The notes under the pieces are model-generated. The model searched no databases, was not told where the DNA came from, and saw only the letters and a program-made list of their open reading frames with translations. Made by a program: the position numbers and the translations under genes. From assembly GCF_000759445.1 (NCBI RefSeq), contig NZ_JRMB01000004.1, positions 62,001 through 126,000 on the forward strand: 64,000 nucleotides of DNA. The letters are read 5' to 3'. Positions 55,732 through 64,000 of this stretch are shown here, piece after piece; the first letter of the stretch is position 1, and each line of letters opens with the position of its first letter. The stretch is from Pseudomonas lutea (GTDB lineage Bacteria > Pseudomonadota > Gammaproteobacteria > Pseudomonadales > Pseudomonadaceae).

Positions 55732-56754
55732 TCAGAGCTGCGGCGCCGGTTGCGCGCCGTGTGCAGCGTTTAGCCATGCAGGGATGCGCTGTTCCAGGTA
55801 ATAAGTGGGCGTTTTGATCGTGCCGCCGACGAAGCCAACATGGCCGCCCTTTTTCTGCAGGTCGAACTCGGTGCAGTGGGACAACTCCGAAAGCTCCGGC
55901 AAGCTGTGCTTGAACACAAACGGATCATCCAGCGACTGGATCAACAGAGTGGGTGTCCGGATAGCGCCGAGGAAGTAGCGGCTGGAGGCGCGCTTGTAGT
56001 AGTCCTGCGCATCCAGGAACCCATTGAGCGGCGCGGTCACTCGTCCGTCAAAATCCCAGAAGGTGCGCATGTCTTTCAGCGAACCCAGGGCTGCCAGCTC
56101 CGCCAGGCCGTCGCTCAGCCCTTCGTGCTGGAAGCGGCGTTGCTTGTCCTTGATGTACCCGACCATTTCGCGCATGAAATGACGCTGGTACACCCTGGAG
56201 AACCCCAGCCCGATCCGGTCTGCGCACTCGTCCAGACGAAATGGCACAGAGACCGCGACGGCGCCTTGCAAATGGCTGTCGAGCCCGGTCTCTCCGAGGT
56301 GTTTTAGCAAGATATTGCCACCCAGGGAGTAACCGACGGCGTAGAGCGGTGCCAGCGGTCTGGCCGTACGTAAATGGTCAATCACGGCAGCGAGGTCTTC
56401 GCTGGCGCCGGAGTGATAACTGCGAGGTAGAAGGTTCGGCTCCCCGGAGCAGCCGCGCCAGTTAAGCGCCACGCTTGCCCAACCCTGCTTTTGCATGGCG
56501 TGCTGCAGCCCGGCGACATACGGGGAGTTGGATGAGCCGGTCAGGCCGTGCAACACCAGTACAACCGGCACAGTGGCGTCGTGGGGACCGTGCCAGTCCA
56601 TGTCCAGAAAATCCCCGTCTTGCAGCCACATACGCTCGCGCCTGCGGTCAAGGTGGGTGGTCTTGCGCCAGAGCGGTCCCCACAGGGTTTGCAAATGCGG
56701 ATTGCCCAGCCCGAAAGCCGGTACAAACCTGGCTGGATCAGCTTGCGGCAACAC
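55732..56754 (-). CDS. YheT-family alpha/beta hydrolase
   Basis: This 340-residue serine hydrolase has the nucleophile elbow GYSLGGNIL (about residue 145), a helix cap, and Asp/His partners in QSLDDPFVFK and KKGGHVGFVGG. The N-terminal FGLGNPHLQTLWGPLWRK is typical of the YheT/EMB8 family. The substrate is unknown. The start overlaps rsmD by 17 bp. Confidence 0.9.
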   Translation of the reverse strand: MLPQADPARFVPAFGLGNPHLQTLWGPLWRKTTHLDRRRERMWLQDGDFLDMDWHGPHDATVPVVLVLHGLTGSSNSPYVAGLQHAMQKQGWASVALNWRGCSGEPNLLPRSYHSGASEDLAAVIDHLRTARPLAPLYAVGYSLGGNILLKHLGETGLDSHLQGAVAVSVPFRLDECADRIGLGFSRVYQRHFMREMVGYIKDKQRRFQHEGLSDGLAELAALGSLKDMRTFWDFDGRVTAPLNGFLDAQDYYKRASSRYFLGAIRTPTLLIQSLDDPFVFKHSLPELSELSHCTEFDLQKKGGHVGFVGGTIKTPTYYLEQRIPAWLNAAHGAQPAPQL

Positions 56755-57358
56755 TTCGCTCCCACAGCGCGTAATGCACCTGCCCGGCTTTCTTCTCGCG
56801 GTGCAGCCGCCAGTTGGCCGGCATTCCCAGGCTGGAGGGCGCGGTTTCGCTTTCGGTGTAGATCCACGCGTTGTCGGCCAGCCAATTGCGATCTTCCAGC
56901 AACGTACACGCTGGCATCAGCAGGTCCTGGTGGAAAGGAGGGTCAAGAAAGACCACGTCGAATTGCTCGGCGGGCTGCGTTTCCAGATGGCGCAGGGCAT
57001 CGCCGGTCGCGGTTTTGCCAACCGTGCAGCGCAGCGTGCCGAGGTGCTCGCGAAGACTTGAGATCGCCATCGAGTTGGTGTCCAGCGCCAGGCCCATGCT
57101 GGCGCCGCGCGACAAGGCTTCAAGGTACAGCGCGCCGCTGCCGGCGAACGGATCGAGGACGCGTGCGCCTTCGATGTACGGCGCCAGCCAGTTGAACAGG
57201 GTTTCACGCACGCGATCCGGGGTTGGGCGCAAACCGGGCGCGTCGGGGAAACTCAGACGCCGACTGCGCCATTCGCCGCCGATGATTCGCAGTTGGCCCA
57301 GGCCCGTGTGGATTTTGTGCCCTTTGTGAATACGCGGCGGCTTGGAAGTCGAGGTCAT
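56738..57358 (-). CDS. rsmD: 16S rRNA (guanine966-N2)-methyltransferase
   Basis: This 206-residue enzyme methylates G966 in 16S rRNA. It has SAM motif I VLDPFAGSGALYLEALSRGA (about 75-95) and catalytic motif FDVVFLDPPFHQ (about 133-144). The basic N terminus includes IRIIGGEWRSRRL-like LRIIGGEWRSRRLSF. The start and the upstream protease stop overlap by one base (TGATG). Confidence 0.94.
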   Translation of the reverse strand: MTSTSKPPRIHKGHKIHTGLGQLRIIGGEWRSRRLSFPDAPGLRPTPDRVRETLFNWLAPYIEGARVLDPFAGSGALYLEALSRGASMGLALDTNSMAISSLREHLGTLRCTVGKTATGDALRHLETQPAEQFDVVFLDPPFHQDLLMPACTLLEDRNWLADNAWIYTESETAPSSLGMPANWRLHREKKAGQVHYALWERSVAAS

Positions 57359-58854
57359 CAGTGCTCCGGAACGCCAAGCGGTTGCTCGGCAGGTTTGTCA
57401 GTAGGGGGCGGCAGCGGCTTCTGCGGGACAGTCGGCCCTGCGGTCACGATCACCAGCTTGTCAGCGTCCAGATGCTTGTTCATTACGGTCTTGATCTGTT
57501 CGACCGTGATGTCCTGGGACTGCGTCATGAAATCTTCGAGGTAGGTCAGCGGCAAGTTATAGAAACCCACGGCGCCCAGTTGGCCGACGATGGCCGCATT
57601 GCTTGCGGTCGCCAACGGAAAACTGCCCGCCAGTTCGCGCTTGGCGTCGTCCAGTTCTTTTTGCGTTGGGCCGTTGGCAAGGAAGTCACGGGTAATGTCC
57701 TTGACCAGCTTGAGGGTGTTTTCGCTCAGTTCGGCGCGGGTCTGCAGGCTGATCATGAACGGACCCTGCGCCTGCATCGGCGTGAAGCCTGACGATACGC
57801 CGTATGTCAGGCCACGCTTCTCCCGCACTTCGGTCATCAGGCGGCTGCCGAAGCCACCACCGCCGAGGATCGAGTTGCCCAGCGACAACGCTGCGTAATC
57901 GGGATCGGCTCGGGTGATCCCCAGTTCAGCCAGCATCAAGTGCGTCTGCTTGGACGGAAACTCGATATGCGTTTCACCAGCCTTGGGTTCGGTCGGCGCA
58001 ACGGTTTTAGCCAGCGCCGGACCTTTCGGCAGCGCGGCAGACACCTGGGCTGCGACCGCTTCGGCTTCTGTGCGGTTCAGGTCACCCACCAATGCAATGA
58101 CAGCATTGCCGGCGGTGTAAGCCTTGGCGTGGAAGGCTTTCAGCTGAGCCAGCGTCAGAGGCGCAATGCTCTTGGCAGTCCCCATGCTCGGGTGTGCGTA
58201 GGGATGATCGCCGTACAACCGCTTGAACAGCTCATCGCCCGCGAGTTTGCCCGGGTTTTGCTTTTGATATTCGAAGCTGGCCAATAACTGGTTTTTGATT
58301 CGTGCGAGCGAGTCCGCCGGAAAGGTAGGTTTGCCGACGACGTCCGCGAACAGTTTCAAAGCCGGCTCGCGTTTGTCTGCCGCGCTCAGGCTGCGCAGTG
58401 AGGCAATCGCCATGTCGCGGTAGGAGCCGTTGCCAAAGTCAGCGCCCAGTCCTTCAAAACCTTCAGCAATCGCGCTGACATTTTTGCCTTTGACCCCTTC
58501 GTTGAGCATCGCGTTGGTGACGAGAGCGATGCCCGGCGTGGCGCCGTCCTGGCTGCTGCCTGCGGCAAACAACAGACGCATGTCGAACATCGGCAGCTCA
58601 TGGGCCTCGACAAACAGTACCCGCGCGCCCTCGGCCGTATTCCACGACTGAATATTCAGCGAGCGCCGGGCGGGCGCCTTGCTGTCCAGCTCTTTGAGCG
58701 ATTCAAGGGTATTGGCGGCTTTGTCGATGGCTTTCGGTGCTTCGACGGGCGTGTCTGCCATGACGTGCGCAGCGCCAGACAGGCCGAAAGCAATCGCGAT
58801 TACCAGAGTGCGAGCCCGCGTTCGGGCAATGCTGAACTCGTTGCGCCGGGTCAT
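57358..58854 (-). CDS. M16-family peptidase homologue lacking the HxxEH zinc motif
   Basis: This 498-residue periplasmic M16-like protein has a signal peptide (IAFGLSGAAHVMA). The usual HxxEH site is absent; the equivalent place reads LVTNAMLNEGVKG, so no zinc site is expected. The family C-terminal R/Y pair is seen in LMTEVREKRGLTYGVSSGF. By analogy with mitochondrial processing peptidase and PQQ proteases, this is probably the non-catalytic partner of the next gene, with which it overlaps by ATGA. Confidence 0.9.
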   Translation of the reverse strand: MTRRNEFSIARTRARTLVIAIAFGLSGAAHVMADTPVEAPKAIDKAANTLESLKELDSKAPARRSLNIQSWNTAEGARVLFVEAHELPMFDMRLLFAAGSSQDGATPGIALVTNAMLNEGVKGKNVSAIAEGFEGLGADFGNGSYRDMAIASLRSLSAADKREPALKLFADVVGKPTFPADSLARIKNQLLASFEYQKQNPGKLAGDELFKRLYGDHPYAHPSMGTAKSIAPLTLAQLKAFHAKAYTAGNAVIALVGDLNRTEAEAVAAQVSAALPKGPALAKTVAPTEPKAGETHIEFPSKQTHLMLAELGITRADPDYAALSLGNSILGGGGFGSRLMTEVREKRGLTYGVSSGFTPMQAQGPFMISLQTRAELSENTLKLVKDITRDFLANGPTQKELDDAKRELAGSFPLATASNAAIVGQLGAVGFYNLPLTYLEDFMTQSQDITVEQIKTVMNKHLDADKLVIVTAGPTVPQKPLPPPTDKPAEQPLGVPEH

Positions 58855-60203
58855 TGGGCTTTCTCCTCAGGCAAAACATGCGCAACGGCGAGGCGCTCGC
58901 GAGTGAAATAGGTACGTGCGGCTTTCTGGATGTCTTCCGGGGTCACGCTTTGCAGCGCCGCCAGCTCCTGATCGATGAGCTTCCAGGACAGACCGACCGT
59001 TTCCAGTTCGCCGATGGTGCTCGCCTGGCTGGTGATCGAATCGCGCTCGTACACCAATGCGGCAATTACCTGAGCCCGAACGCGCTCAAGTTCTTCTTTG
59101 GTGGGCGGTTTGTTTTTCAATTCGTCGAGCAGGCGCCAGATACCGGCTTCTGCGTCGGCCAGGGTTTTCTTTTTTTGCTGATTGGGTGTGGCGCTGATGG
59201 TGAACAGGCTGTCGCCGCGCGTGTAAGCGTCGTAATCGGAGGAGGCGCCGGTGACCAGCTCCTCGCCGCGCTCTAGCCGCGTCGGGATGCGCGCGCTGTA
59301 GCCGCCGTCGAGCAAAGCGGAAATCAGACGCAGGGCATTGACCGATTGAGGGTCAGTGGCGGTGGCCAGGCTCGGCACGTTGAAACCGTACATGAGGCTC
59401 GGCATCTGCGTGGCGACATGCACGGTGATCTGGCGAAGGCCCGGCTCGGCGAGCTCCAGCGGCTTTTTGGAGGGTGGCACAGCGCGACGCGGCACAGGAC
59501 CGAAGAATCGTTCGGCCAGCGCTTTCACTTCGTCGGGCTTGACATCGCCGACCACTACCAGCGTGGCGTTGTTTGGCACGTACCAGGATTCGTACCAGTG
59601 GCGAAGTTCTTCGACCTTCATGCGGTCAAGGTCGGCCATCCAGCCGATGGTCGGGGTGTGGTAACCGCTGGCAGGATAGGCGATGGCCTTGAAACGCTCG
59701 TAGGCTTTGGCGTTTGGCTTGTCGTCGGTGCGCAGGCGGCGCTCTTCTTTGATGACCTCGATTTCCCGCGCGAACTCCTCAGGCGGCAGGCGCAGGGTGG
59801 CCATGCGGTCGGCTTCCAGCTCAAAGGCTACTGCCAGACGGTCACGTGCCAAAACCTGGTAGTACGCGGTGTAGTCATCGCTGGTGAAGGCGTTCTCCTC
59901 AGCGCCCAGGTCACGCAGGATCAGCGACGCTTCACCCGGCCCGGCCTTGGAGCTGCCCTTGAACATCATGTGCTCCAGGGCATGGGACAGCCCCGTCTGG
60001 CCGGGCGTCTCGTAGCTGGAGCCGACCTTGTACCAGACCTGCGACACCACAACGGGGGCGCGGTGATCTTCACGCACGACCACCTTCAGGCCGTTATCCA
60101 GCGTGAATTCGGTGGTGGGTTGTGGGTCGGCAGCCAGGGCGGCTAAAGGCAAACAGATTGTGCCGAGCAGCAGGCCTGCGGCACGGCGGGCAAGAGCATT
60201 CAT
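58851..60203 (-). CDS. M16-family zinc peptidase (catalytic subunit)
   Basis: This 450-residue periplasmic metallopeptidase has a signal peptide (to LAALAADP), the inverted zinc motif HALEH at residues 74-78 and the third zinc ligand Glu154 in IKEERR. A second M16 domain in its C-terminal half completes the clam-shell. It forms a two-gene unit with the inactive homologue and is divergent from ftsY. Substrates are unknown. Confidence 0.93.
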   Translation of the reverse strand: MNALARRAAGLLLGTICLPLAALAADPQPTTEFTLDNGLKVVVREDHRAPVVVSQVWYKVGSSYETPGQTGLSHALEHMMFKGSSKAGPGEASLILRDLGAEENAFTSDDYTAYYQVLARDRLAVAFELEADRMATLRLPPEEFAREIEVIKEERRLRTDDKPNAKAYERFKAIAYPASGYHTPTIGWMADLDRMKVEELRHWYESWYVPNNATLVVVGDVKPDEVKALAERFFGPVPRRAVPPSKKPLELAEPGLRQITVHVATQMPSLMYGFNVPSLATATDPQSVNALRLISALLDGGYSARIPTRLERGEELVTGASSDYDAYTRGDSLFTISATPNQQKKKTLADAEAGIWRLLDELKNKPPTKEELERVRAQVIAALVYERDSITSQASTIGELETVGLSWKLIDQELAALQSVTPEDIQKAARTYFTRERLAVAHVLPEEKAQ

Positions 60204-60480
60204 TCGTGATTTGAACCTTGGAGACGGCCTGCTTAGCGTCAGCGGGCGCGGGGGTGTTAGGATAGCGGCCAGTTTGTTCCGCGACTACGGTTAAGACGTC
60301 CGATCCGTAAACGGGCCCTGTAGGACGTGGCCGTGACTGTCGTTACAACGGCTCTGTAATGAACGAGCCATGAAGCAATGCGACCTATGAACAAGCGGAC
60401 ATAAAAGCAGTCTGTTTCGCATACAGAATTTATCAGAGGCGCCGCTCTGGCGCGTCGTTACCGTGAGATAGCCGTCCTCC
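60204..60480. other. Divergent promoter region of the M16 pair and ftsY
   Basis: No gene is seen. It must contain the promoters for both directions. I cannot assign elements with confidence; the ftsY start is preceded only by a weak GAGATAG Shine-Dalgarno. Confidence 0.35.
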
Positions 60481-62046
60481 ATGTTTGGTTCCAACGACGA
60501 CAAGAAGACCCCAGCCCCGGCTGGCGAGAAGAAAGGCCTGTTCGGATGGCTGCGCAAAAAGCCGCAGGAAGCCACGCCCGAGCCGCCTCAGAATGCCCCC
60601 GCGCCAGCGCCGCAAGCCGAGCCCGAGCAGGTTTCGGCAGTTGTCGAGCAGCATGACGCCCCGGTCATCCCGGTAGAGCGCGCGCCGCAACCTGCGCCAC
60701 AGCCCGTATCGCAGCCCTCACCAGTGCCTGCCGCAAGTGAGGCACCTGCGGCCACTGAAGCGCCATGGCTTCAACTGCCCGTCGCCGAAGAGCCGGTTGC
60801 CTTCACCGACGAGCGCGAGCCCCATGTAACACCGGCAATCCCGGCACACACCCAATCCAACGTGGAATCCGGCGTTGGTGTGATGAGTCCGGCGCCGGCG
60901 CAACCTGCCGTGGTTGACACCACCTCCTTTGACGTTCCCCCGTCCATTGAACCGACGCCGGTCGCATTGCCTGACCCGGTCTCCGGCAACGACTTGCGAT
61001 CGGTGATACCGCCCTTGCCGGTAACGCCTGCAGCCGTAGTCGCACCGGCGTTTCCAGCCCAGGAAACCCAGATAGCGCCGGTGCCGGCAGTGCCTGCAGC
61101 CGCTGAACCCAAGCAGCCGGGCTTTTTCGCGCGGCTCAAGCAGGGTTTGTCCAAGACCAGCGCCAGCCTTGGCGAAGGGATGGCGAGCCTGTTCCTCGGC
61201 AAAAAAGCTATCGACGACGATATGCTCGATGAGCTGGAAACCCGGCTACTGACTGCCGATGTGGGTGTAGAGGCTACCTCGGCGATCGTGCGCAACTTGA
61301 CCCAAAAGGTCGCGCGCAAGCAGCTCACCGACAGCGACGCGCTGTACGCATCGCTGCAAAACGAGCTGACTGAAATGCTGAAGCCGGTCGAGGCGCCGCT
61401 GGTCATCGACTCAGCGCACAGGCCCTTTGTGATTCTGGTCGTCGGTGTGAATGGTGCCGGCAAGACCACCACCATCGGCAAACTCGCGAAAAAACTGCAG
61501 CTCGAAGGCAAGAAAGTCATGCTGGCTGCAGGCGACACCTTCCGCGCCGCCGCCGTTGAACAGCTGCAAGTGTGGGGCGAGCGCAACAAGATCCCGGTCA
61601 TCGCGCAGCACACCGGTGCAGACTCCGCTTCCGTGATTTTCGACGCCGTGCAGGCCGCGAAAGCGCGAGGCATCGATGTGCTGATCGCTGACACCGCAGG
61701 TCGTCTGCATACCAAAGATAATCTGATGGAAGAGCTGAAAAAGGTACGGCGTGTGATCGGCAAGCTCGACGCCGACGCGCCCCATGAAGTCCTTCTGGTT
61801 CTGGACGCCGGTACGGGCCAGAACGCGATCAATCAGGCCAAGCAGTTCAACCAGACTGTCCAGTTGACCGGCCTTGCGCTGACCAAGCTCGACGGTACGG
61901 CCAAGGGCGGCGTTATCTTCGCTCTGGCCAAGCAGTTTGGTCTGCCGATTCGCTACATCGGCGTGGGTGAAGGCATCGACGATTTGCGAACCTTCGAAGC
62001 TGAACCCTTCGTTCAAGCCCTATTTGCCGAGCGGGAGCGCCCATGA
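60481..62046 (+). CDS. ftsY: Signal recognition particle receptor FtsY
   Basis: This GTPase receives SRP-nascent-chain complexes at the inner membrane. It is 521 residues, long for the family because of an N-terminal Pro/Ala/Glu-rich acidic A-domain of about 200 residues (charged start MFGSNDDKKTPAPAGEKKG, many PAP/VPA units). The NG domain follows from about 205, with G1 GVNGAGKTTT (about 322), the DTFRAAA motif, ADTAGR and TKLDGTAKGG. The stop overlaps ftsE by ATGA, giving the conserved ftsY-ftsE-ftsX operon. Confidence 0.97.
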   Translation: MFGSNDDKKTPAPAGEKKGLFGWLRKKPQEATPEPPQNAPAPAPQAEPEQVSAVVEQHDAPVIPVERAPQPAPQPVSQPSPVPAASEAPAATEAPWLQLPVAEEPVAFTDEREPHVTPAIPAHTQSNVESGVGVMSPAPAQPAVVDTTSFDVPPSIEPTPVALPDPVSGNDLRSVIPPLPVTPAAVVAPAFPAQETQIAPVPAVPAAAEPKQPGFFARLKQGLSKTSASLGEGMASLFLGKKAIDDDMLDELETRLLTADVGVEATSAIVRNLTQKVARKQLTDSDALYASLQNELTEMLKPVEAPLVIDSAHRPFVILVVGVNGAGKTTTIGKLAKKLQLEGKKVMLAAGDTFRAAAVEQLQVWGERNKIPVIAQHTGADSASVIFDAVQAAKARGIDVLIADTAGRLHTKDNLMEELKKVRRVIGKLDADAPHEVLLVLDAGTGQNAINQAKQFNQTVQLTGLALTKLDGTAKGGVIFALAKQFGLPIRYIGVGEGIDDLRTFEAEPFVQALFAERERP

Positions 62047-62714
62047 TTCGTTTCGAACAGGTCGGTAAACGCTATCCGAACGGACACGTCGGGCTGCACG
62101 AGCTGAGCTTTCGAGTACGTCGTGGCGAATTTCTGTTTGTGACCGGTCACTCCGGCGCAGGCAAAAGCACCTTGCTGCGCCTGCTGCTGGCCATGGAGCG
62201 CCCGACCACCGGCAAGCTCTTGCTGGCGGGTCAGGACCTGGGTCAGATCAGCACCGCGCAGATCCCGTTTTTGCGCCGGCAGATTGGTGTCGTCTTCCAG
62301 AACCACCAGTTGCTCTTTGATCGCACAGTGTTTAACAACGTCGCGTTGCCGCTGCAGATTCTTGGCTTGTCCAAGACCGAGGTGGTCAAGCGCGTCGATT
62401 CGGCGCTTGAGCGTGTTGCCCTGTCTGACAAAGCCGAGCTGTACCCGGGCGACTTGTCCACCGGCCAGCAACAACGCGTCGGCATCGCGCGCGCCATCGT
62501 TCACCGTCCGGCCTTGCTGCTGGCAGACGAACCAACGGGCAACCTCGACCCACGTTTGGCGGCGGAGATCATGGGCGTGTTCGAAGATATCAACCGATTG
62601 GGCACCAGCGTGCTGATCGCGAGTCACGACCTGGCGCTGATCGCACGGATGCGCCATCGCATGCTGACGCTACAACGTGGCCGCCTGATCGGCGACGGGG
62701 AGGCTGGCGTATGA
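62043..62714 (+). CDS. ftsE: Cell-division ATP-binding protein FtsE
   Basis: This ABC-type ATPase works with FtsX at the septum to activate peptidoglycan hydrolases through EnvC-type partners. It is 223 residues. Walker A is GHSGAGKST, the signature is [14 protein letters not shown], and Walker B is LLLADEPTGNLDP. It overlaps ftsY and ftsX by ATGA on both sides. Confidence 0.97.
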   Translation: MIRFEQVGKRYPNGHVGLHELSFRVRRGEFLFVTGHSGAGKSTLLRLLLAMERPTTGKLLLAGQDLGQISTAQIPFLRRQIGVVFQNHQLLFDRTVFNNVALPLQILGLSKTEVVKRVDSALERVALSDKAELYPGDLSTGQQQRVGIARAIVHRPALLLADEPTGNLDPRLAAEIMGVFEDINRLGTSVLIASHDLALIARMRHRMLTLQRGRLIGDGEAGV

Positions 62715-63736
62715 GTGCCACTCGCAGCCCAAAGGTTTCCGAGCGCGTTGCACCGAAGGCTTCGGACCCCGCACCGCAGAAGAAAAAGAAGCACGATGAC
62801 GACGACGGCCCGAGTTTCGGCGCGTTGTTCAACGCTTGGGTGGAAGCCCATCGCTCCAGTCTGCTGGATAGCCTGCGACGCTTGGGCAAGCAACCCATCG
62901 GCAGCTTCTTCACTTGTCTGGTCATGGCCATTGCCTTGAGCTTGCCCATGGGCTTGTCGTTGCTGCTGAGCAATGTCGAACGTCTCGGCGGGTCGTGGCA
63001 GCGCGCGGCACAGATTTCCCTTTATTTGCAGCTGGAAGCGTCGCCCGGTGAAGGCGAAGGTCTGGTCCGCCAGATCAAGGAAATGCCAGGCGTGGCTGAT
63101 GCCGAGTACATCAGCCGCGACGAGGCGCTGAACGAATTCCAGAAACAGTCAGGGTTGGGTGAGGCGCTTAAAGAGCTGCCTGAAAATCCGTTGCCCGGCG
63201 TCGTGCTGGTGACCCCGCTCGAAGTTGACAAAGCTGCGCTGGAAGCATTACGTACGCGTCTGGCCGAGTTGCCCAAGGTCCAGCAGGCCCAGCTCGATCT
63301 GGTCTGGGTCGAACGCCTGGCTGCCATCCTCAAGCTTGGCGATCGCTTTGTGTTTGGGTTGACCGTGTTGCTGGTCGCGGCTCTGCTGTTGGTCATCGGC
63401 AACACCATTCGTCTGCACATTGAGAACCGTCGCACCGAGATCGAGGTCATCAAGTTGGTAGGCGGCACAGACAGCTACGTGCGCCGGCCTTTCCTTTATA
63501 TGGGTGCGCTTTACGGCTTGGGCGCAGGCGTGCTGTCGTGGGGCGTATTGGCGTTTGGGCTGGACTGGCTTAACGAAGCGGTCGTCAGGCTGGCCGGGTT
63601 GTACGGCAGTAATTTTGCCTTGGCCGGGGTGCCGGTATCCGATGGTCTGTCGCTCTTGCTAGGCGCAGTGCTCTTGGGGTATATCGGTGCGTGGATTGCG
63701 GTCGCTCGCCATTTGAGAGAGTTGGCACCTCGTTAA
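62711..63736 (+). CDS. ftsX: Cell-division protein FtsX
   Basis: This 341-residue inner-membrane protein has a cytoplasmic N-terminal extension of about 75 residues (Lys/Asp-rich, QKKKKHDDDDGP), a first helix (FTCLVMAIALSLPMGLSLLL), a periplasmic domain of about 110 residues, then three more helices (VLLVAALLLVIGNTI and after). This is the FtsX topology. It is the last gene of the operon. Confidence 0.96.
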   Translation: MSATRSPKVSERVAPKASDPAPQKKKKHDDDDGPSFGALFNAWVEAHRSSLLDSLRRLGKQPIGSFFTCLVMAIALSLPMGLSLLLSNVERLGGSWQRAAQISLYLQLEASPGEGEGLVRQIKEMPGVADAEYISRDEALNEFQKQSGLGEALKELPENPLPGVVLVTPLEVDKAALEALRTRLAELPKVQQAQLDLVWVERLAAILKLGDRFVFGLTVLLVAALLLVIGNTIRLHIENRRTEIEVIKLVGGTDSYVRRPFLYMGALYGLGAGVLSWGVLAFGLDWLNEAVVRLAGLYGSNFALAGVPVSDGLSLLLGAVLLGYIGAWIAVARHLRELAPR

Positions 63737-63786
63737 CGTTGAGTTGTTTTAATTGTCATGTGTCTGGGTAAATTTTGTTTCACCTA

Positions 63787-63831
63787 TTGACTTTTCAGCT
63801 AAGGGAACTTGTCTAGCGGTTCCCGGTCAAT
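63787..63831 (+). promoter_or_regulatory. rpoH promoter region, including a possible AlgU/sigma-E-type promoter
   Basis: GGAACTT (63804-63810), 16 bases, then TCAAT (63827-63831) resembles the AlgU/sigma-E consensus (GAACTT-N16-TCTGA). A TTGACT at 63787-63792 lies 17 bp before TGTCTA and could be a sigma-70 -35. In P. aeruginosa one rpoH promoter is known to depend on AlgU, which supports the reading. Confidence 0.45.
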
Positions 63832-63877
63832 TTCGCAGTGCTGAACTGCACGAGTCATGTGTCGGAGGTTTTTTCGT

Positions 63878-64000
63878 ATGACCACTTCTTTGCAACCTGC
63901 GTATGCCTTGGTTCCGGGTGCAAACCTGGAAGCCTATGTGCACACGGTAAACAGCATTCCATTGCTGACGCCTGAGCAGGAGCGTGAACTGGCCGAGAGT
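63878..64000 (+). CDS. rpoH: RNA polymerase heat-shock sigma factor RpoH (N-terminal part, runs off the window)
   Basis: The 41 visible codons begin MTTSLQPAYALVPGANLEAY and continue to LTPEQERELAES, matching the start of sigma-32 (region 1.2) in Pseudomonas. A GGAGG Shine-Dalgarno at 63864-63868 precedes ATG 63878. Its place after ftsYEX is the conserved order. The rest lies outside the window. Confidence 0.93.
   Translation, partial: MTTSLQPAYALVPGANLEAYVHTVNSIPLLTPEQERELAES

Overview
The window is chromosomal DNA of a fluorescent-type Pseudomonas. The evidence is the gene set and order (ntrBC, glnA, thiI, typA; folA, ilvD, mutM, Fdx1-type ferredoxin, coaD, rsmD, two M16 peptidases, ftsYEX, rpoH), which resembles known Pseudomonas chromosomes, the high-GC codon use, and many REP/REPIN palindromes between genes. 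I see no rRNA, tRNA, insertion sequence, prophage or CRISPR array. Most genes are housekeeping or metabolic.

Layout. 1-4.3 kb: the end of a tandem-adaptor RND efflux operon. 4.3-5.6 kb: a methyltransferase and an orphan carrier-protein-like ORF, ending in a REPIN. 5.6-18.5 kb: a sulfur-acquisition block. It holds a MetINQ-type importer, an FMN-dependent monooxygenase and two SfnB-like flavoproteins in one leftward operon, then a cystine-type importer (tcyJLN), D-cysteine desulfhydrase (dcyD) and a divergent EpsC-type serine acetyltransferase. A small exported peptide and a two-repeat beta-sandwich protein of unknown role lie inside it. 18.5-23.1 kb: choline transporter betT behind a BetI-like operator, an SDR and an aldo-keto reductase. 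23.1-31.8 kb: nitrogen control (ntrC, ntrB, two DUF4124 proteins, a secreted chorismate mutase) and glnA with a sigma-54 promoter and NtrC sites. Between them sits an AT-richer PAAR/toxin-44 effector with a membrane-anchored candidate immunity protein.

31.8-47.5 kb: thiI, typA, a cysteine-cluster protein, a GTPase plus membrane-protein pair (DUF3482/DUF2868), folA, periplasmic phosphorylcholine phosphatase, a DASH-type cryptochrome, DUF3429, ilvD, rlmI and an HDOD protein. 47.5-64 kb: mutM, gamma-glutamyltransferase, ferredoxin, coaD, an MFS transporter, a TetR regulator, a sulfurtransferase, azlCD, a YheT-like hydrolase, rsmD, an M16 peptidase pair, ftsY-ftsE-ftsX and the start of rpoH.

Themes: sulfur assimilation; nitrogen control through NtrB/NtrC and glutamine synthetase; and choline use (betT, pchP). 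The least ordinary locus is the effector/immunity island at 28.4-30.0 kb. Also worth a look are the 46-residue peptide at 12.3-12.4 kb and the two-repeat protein at 12.6-13.4 kb.
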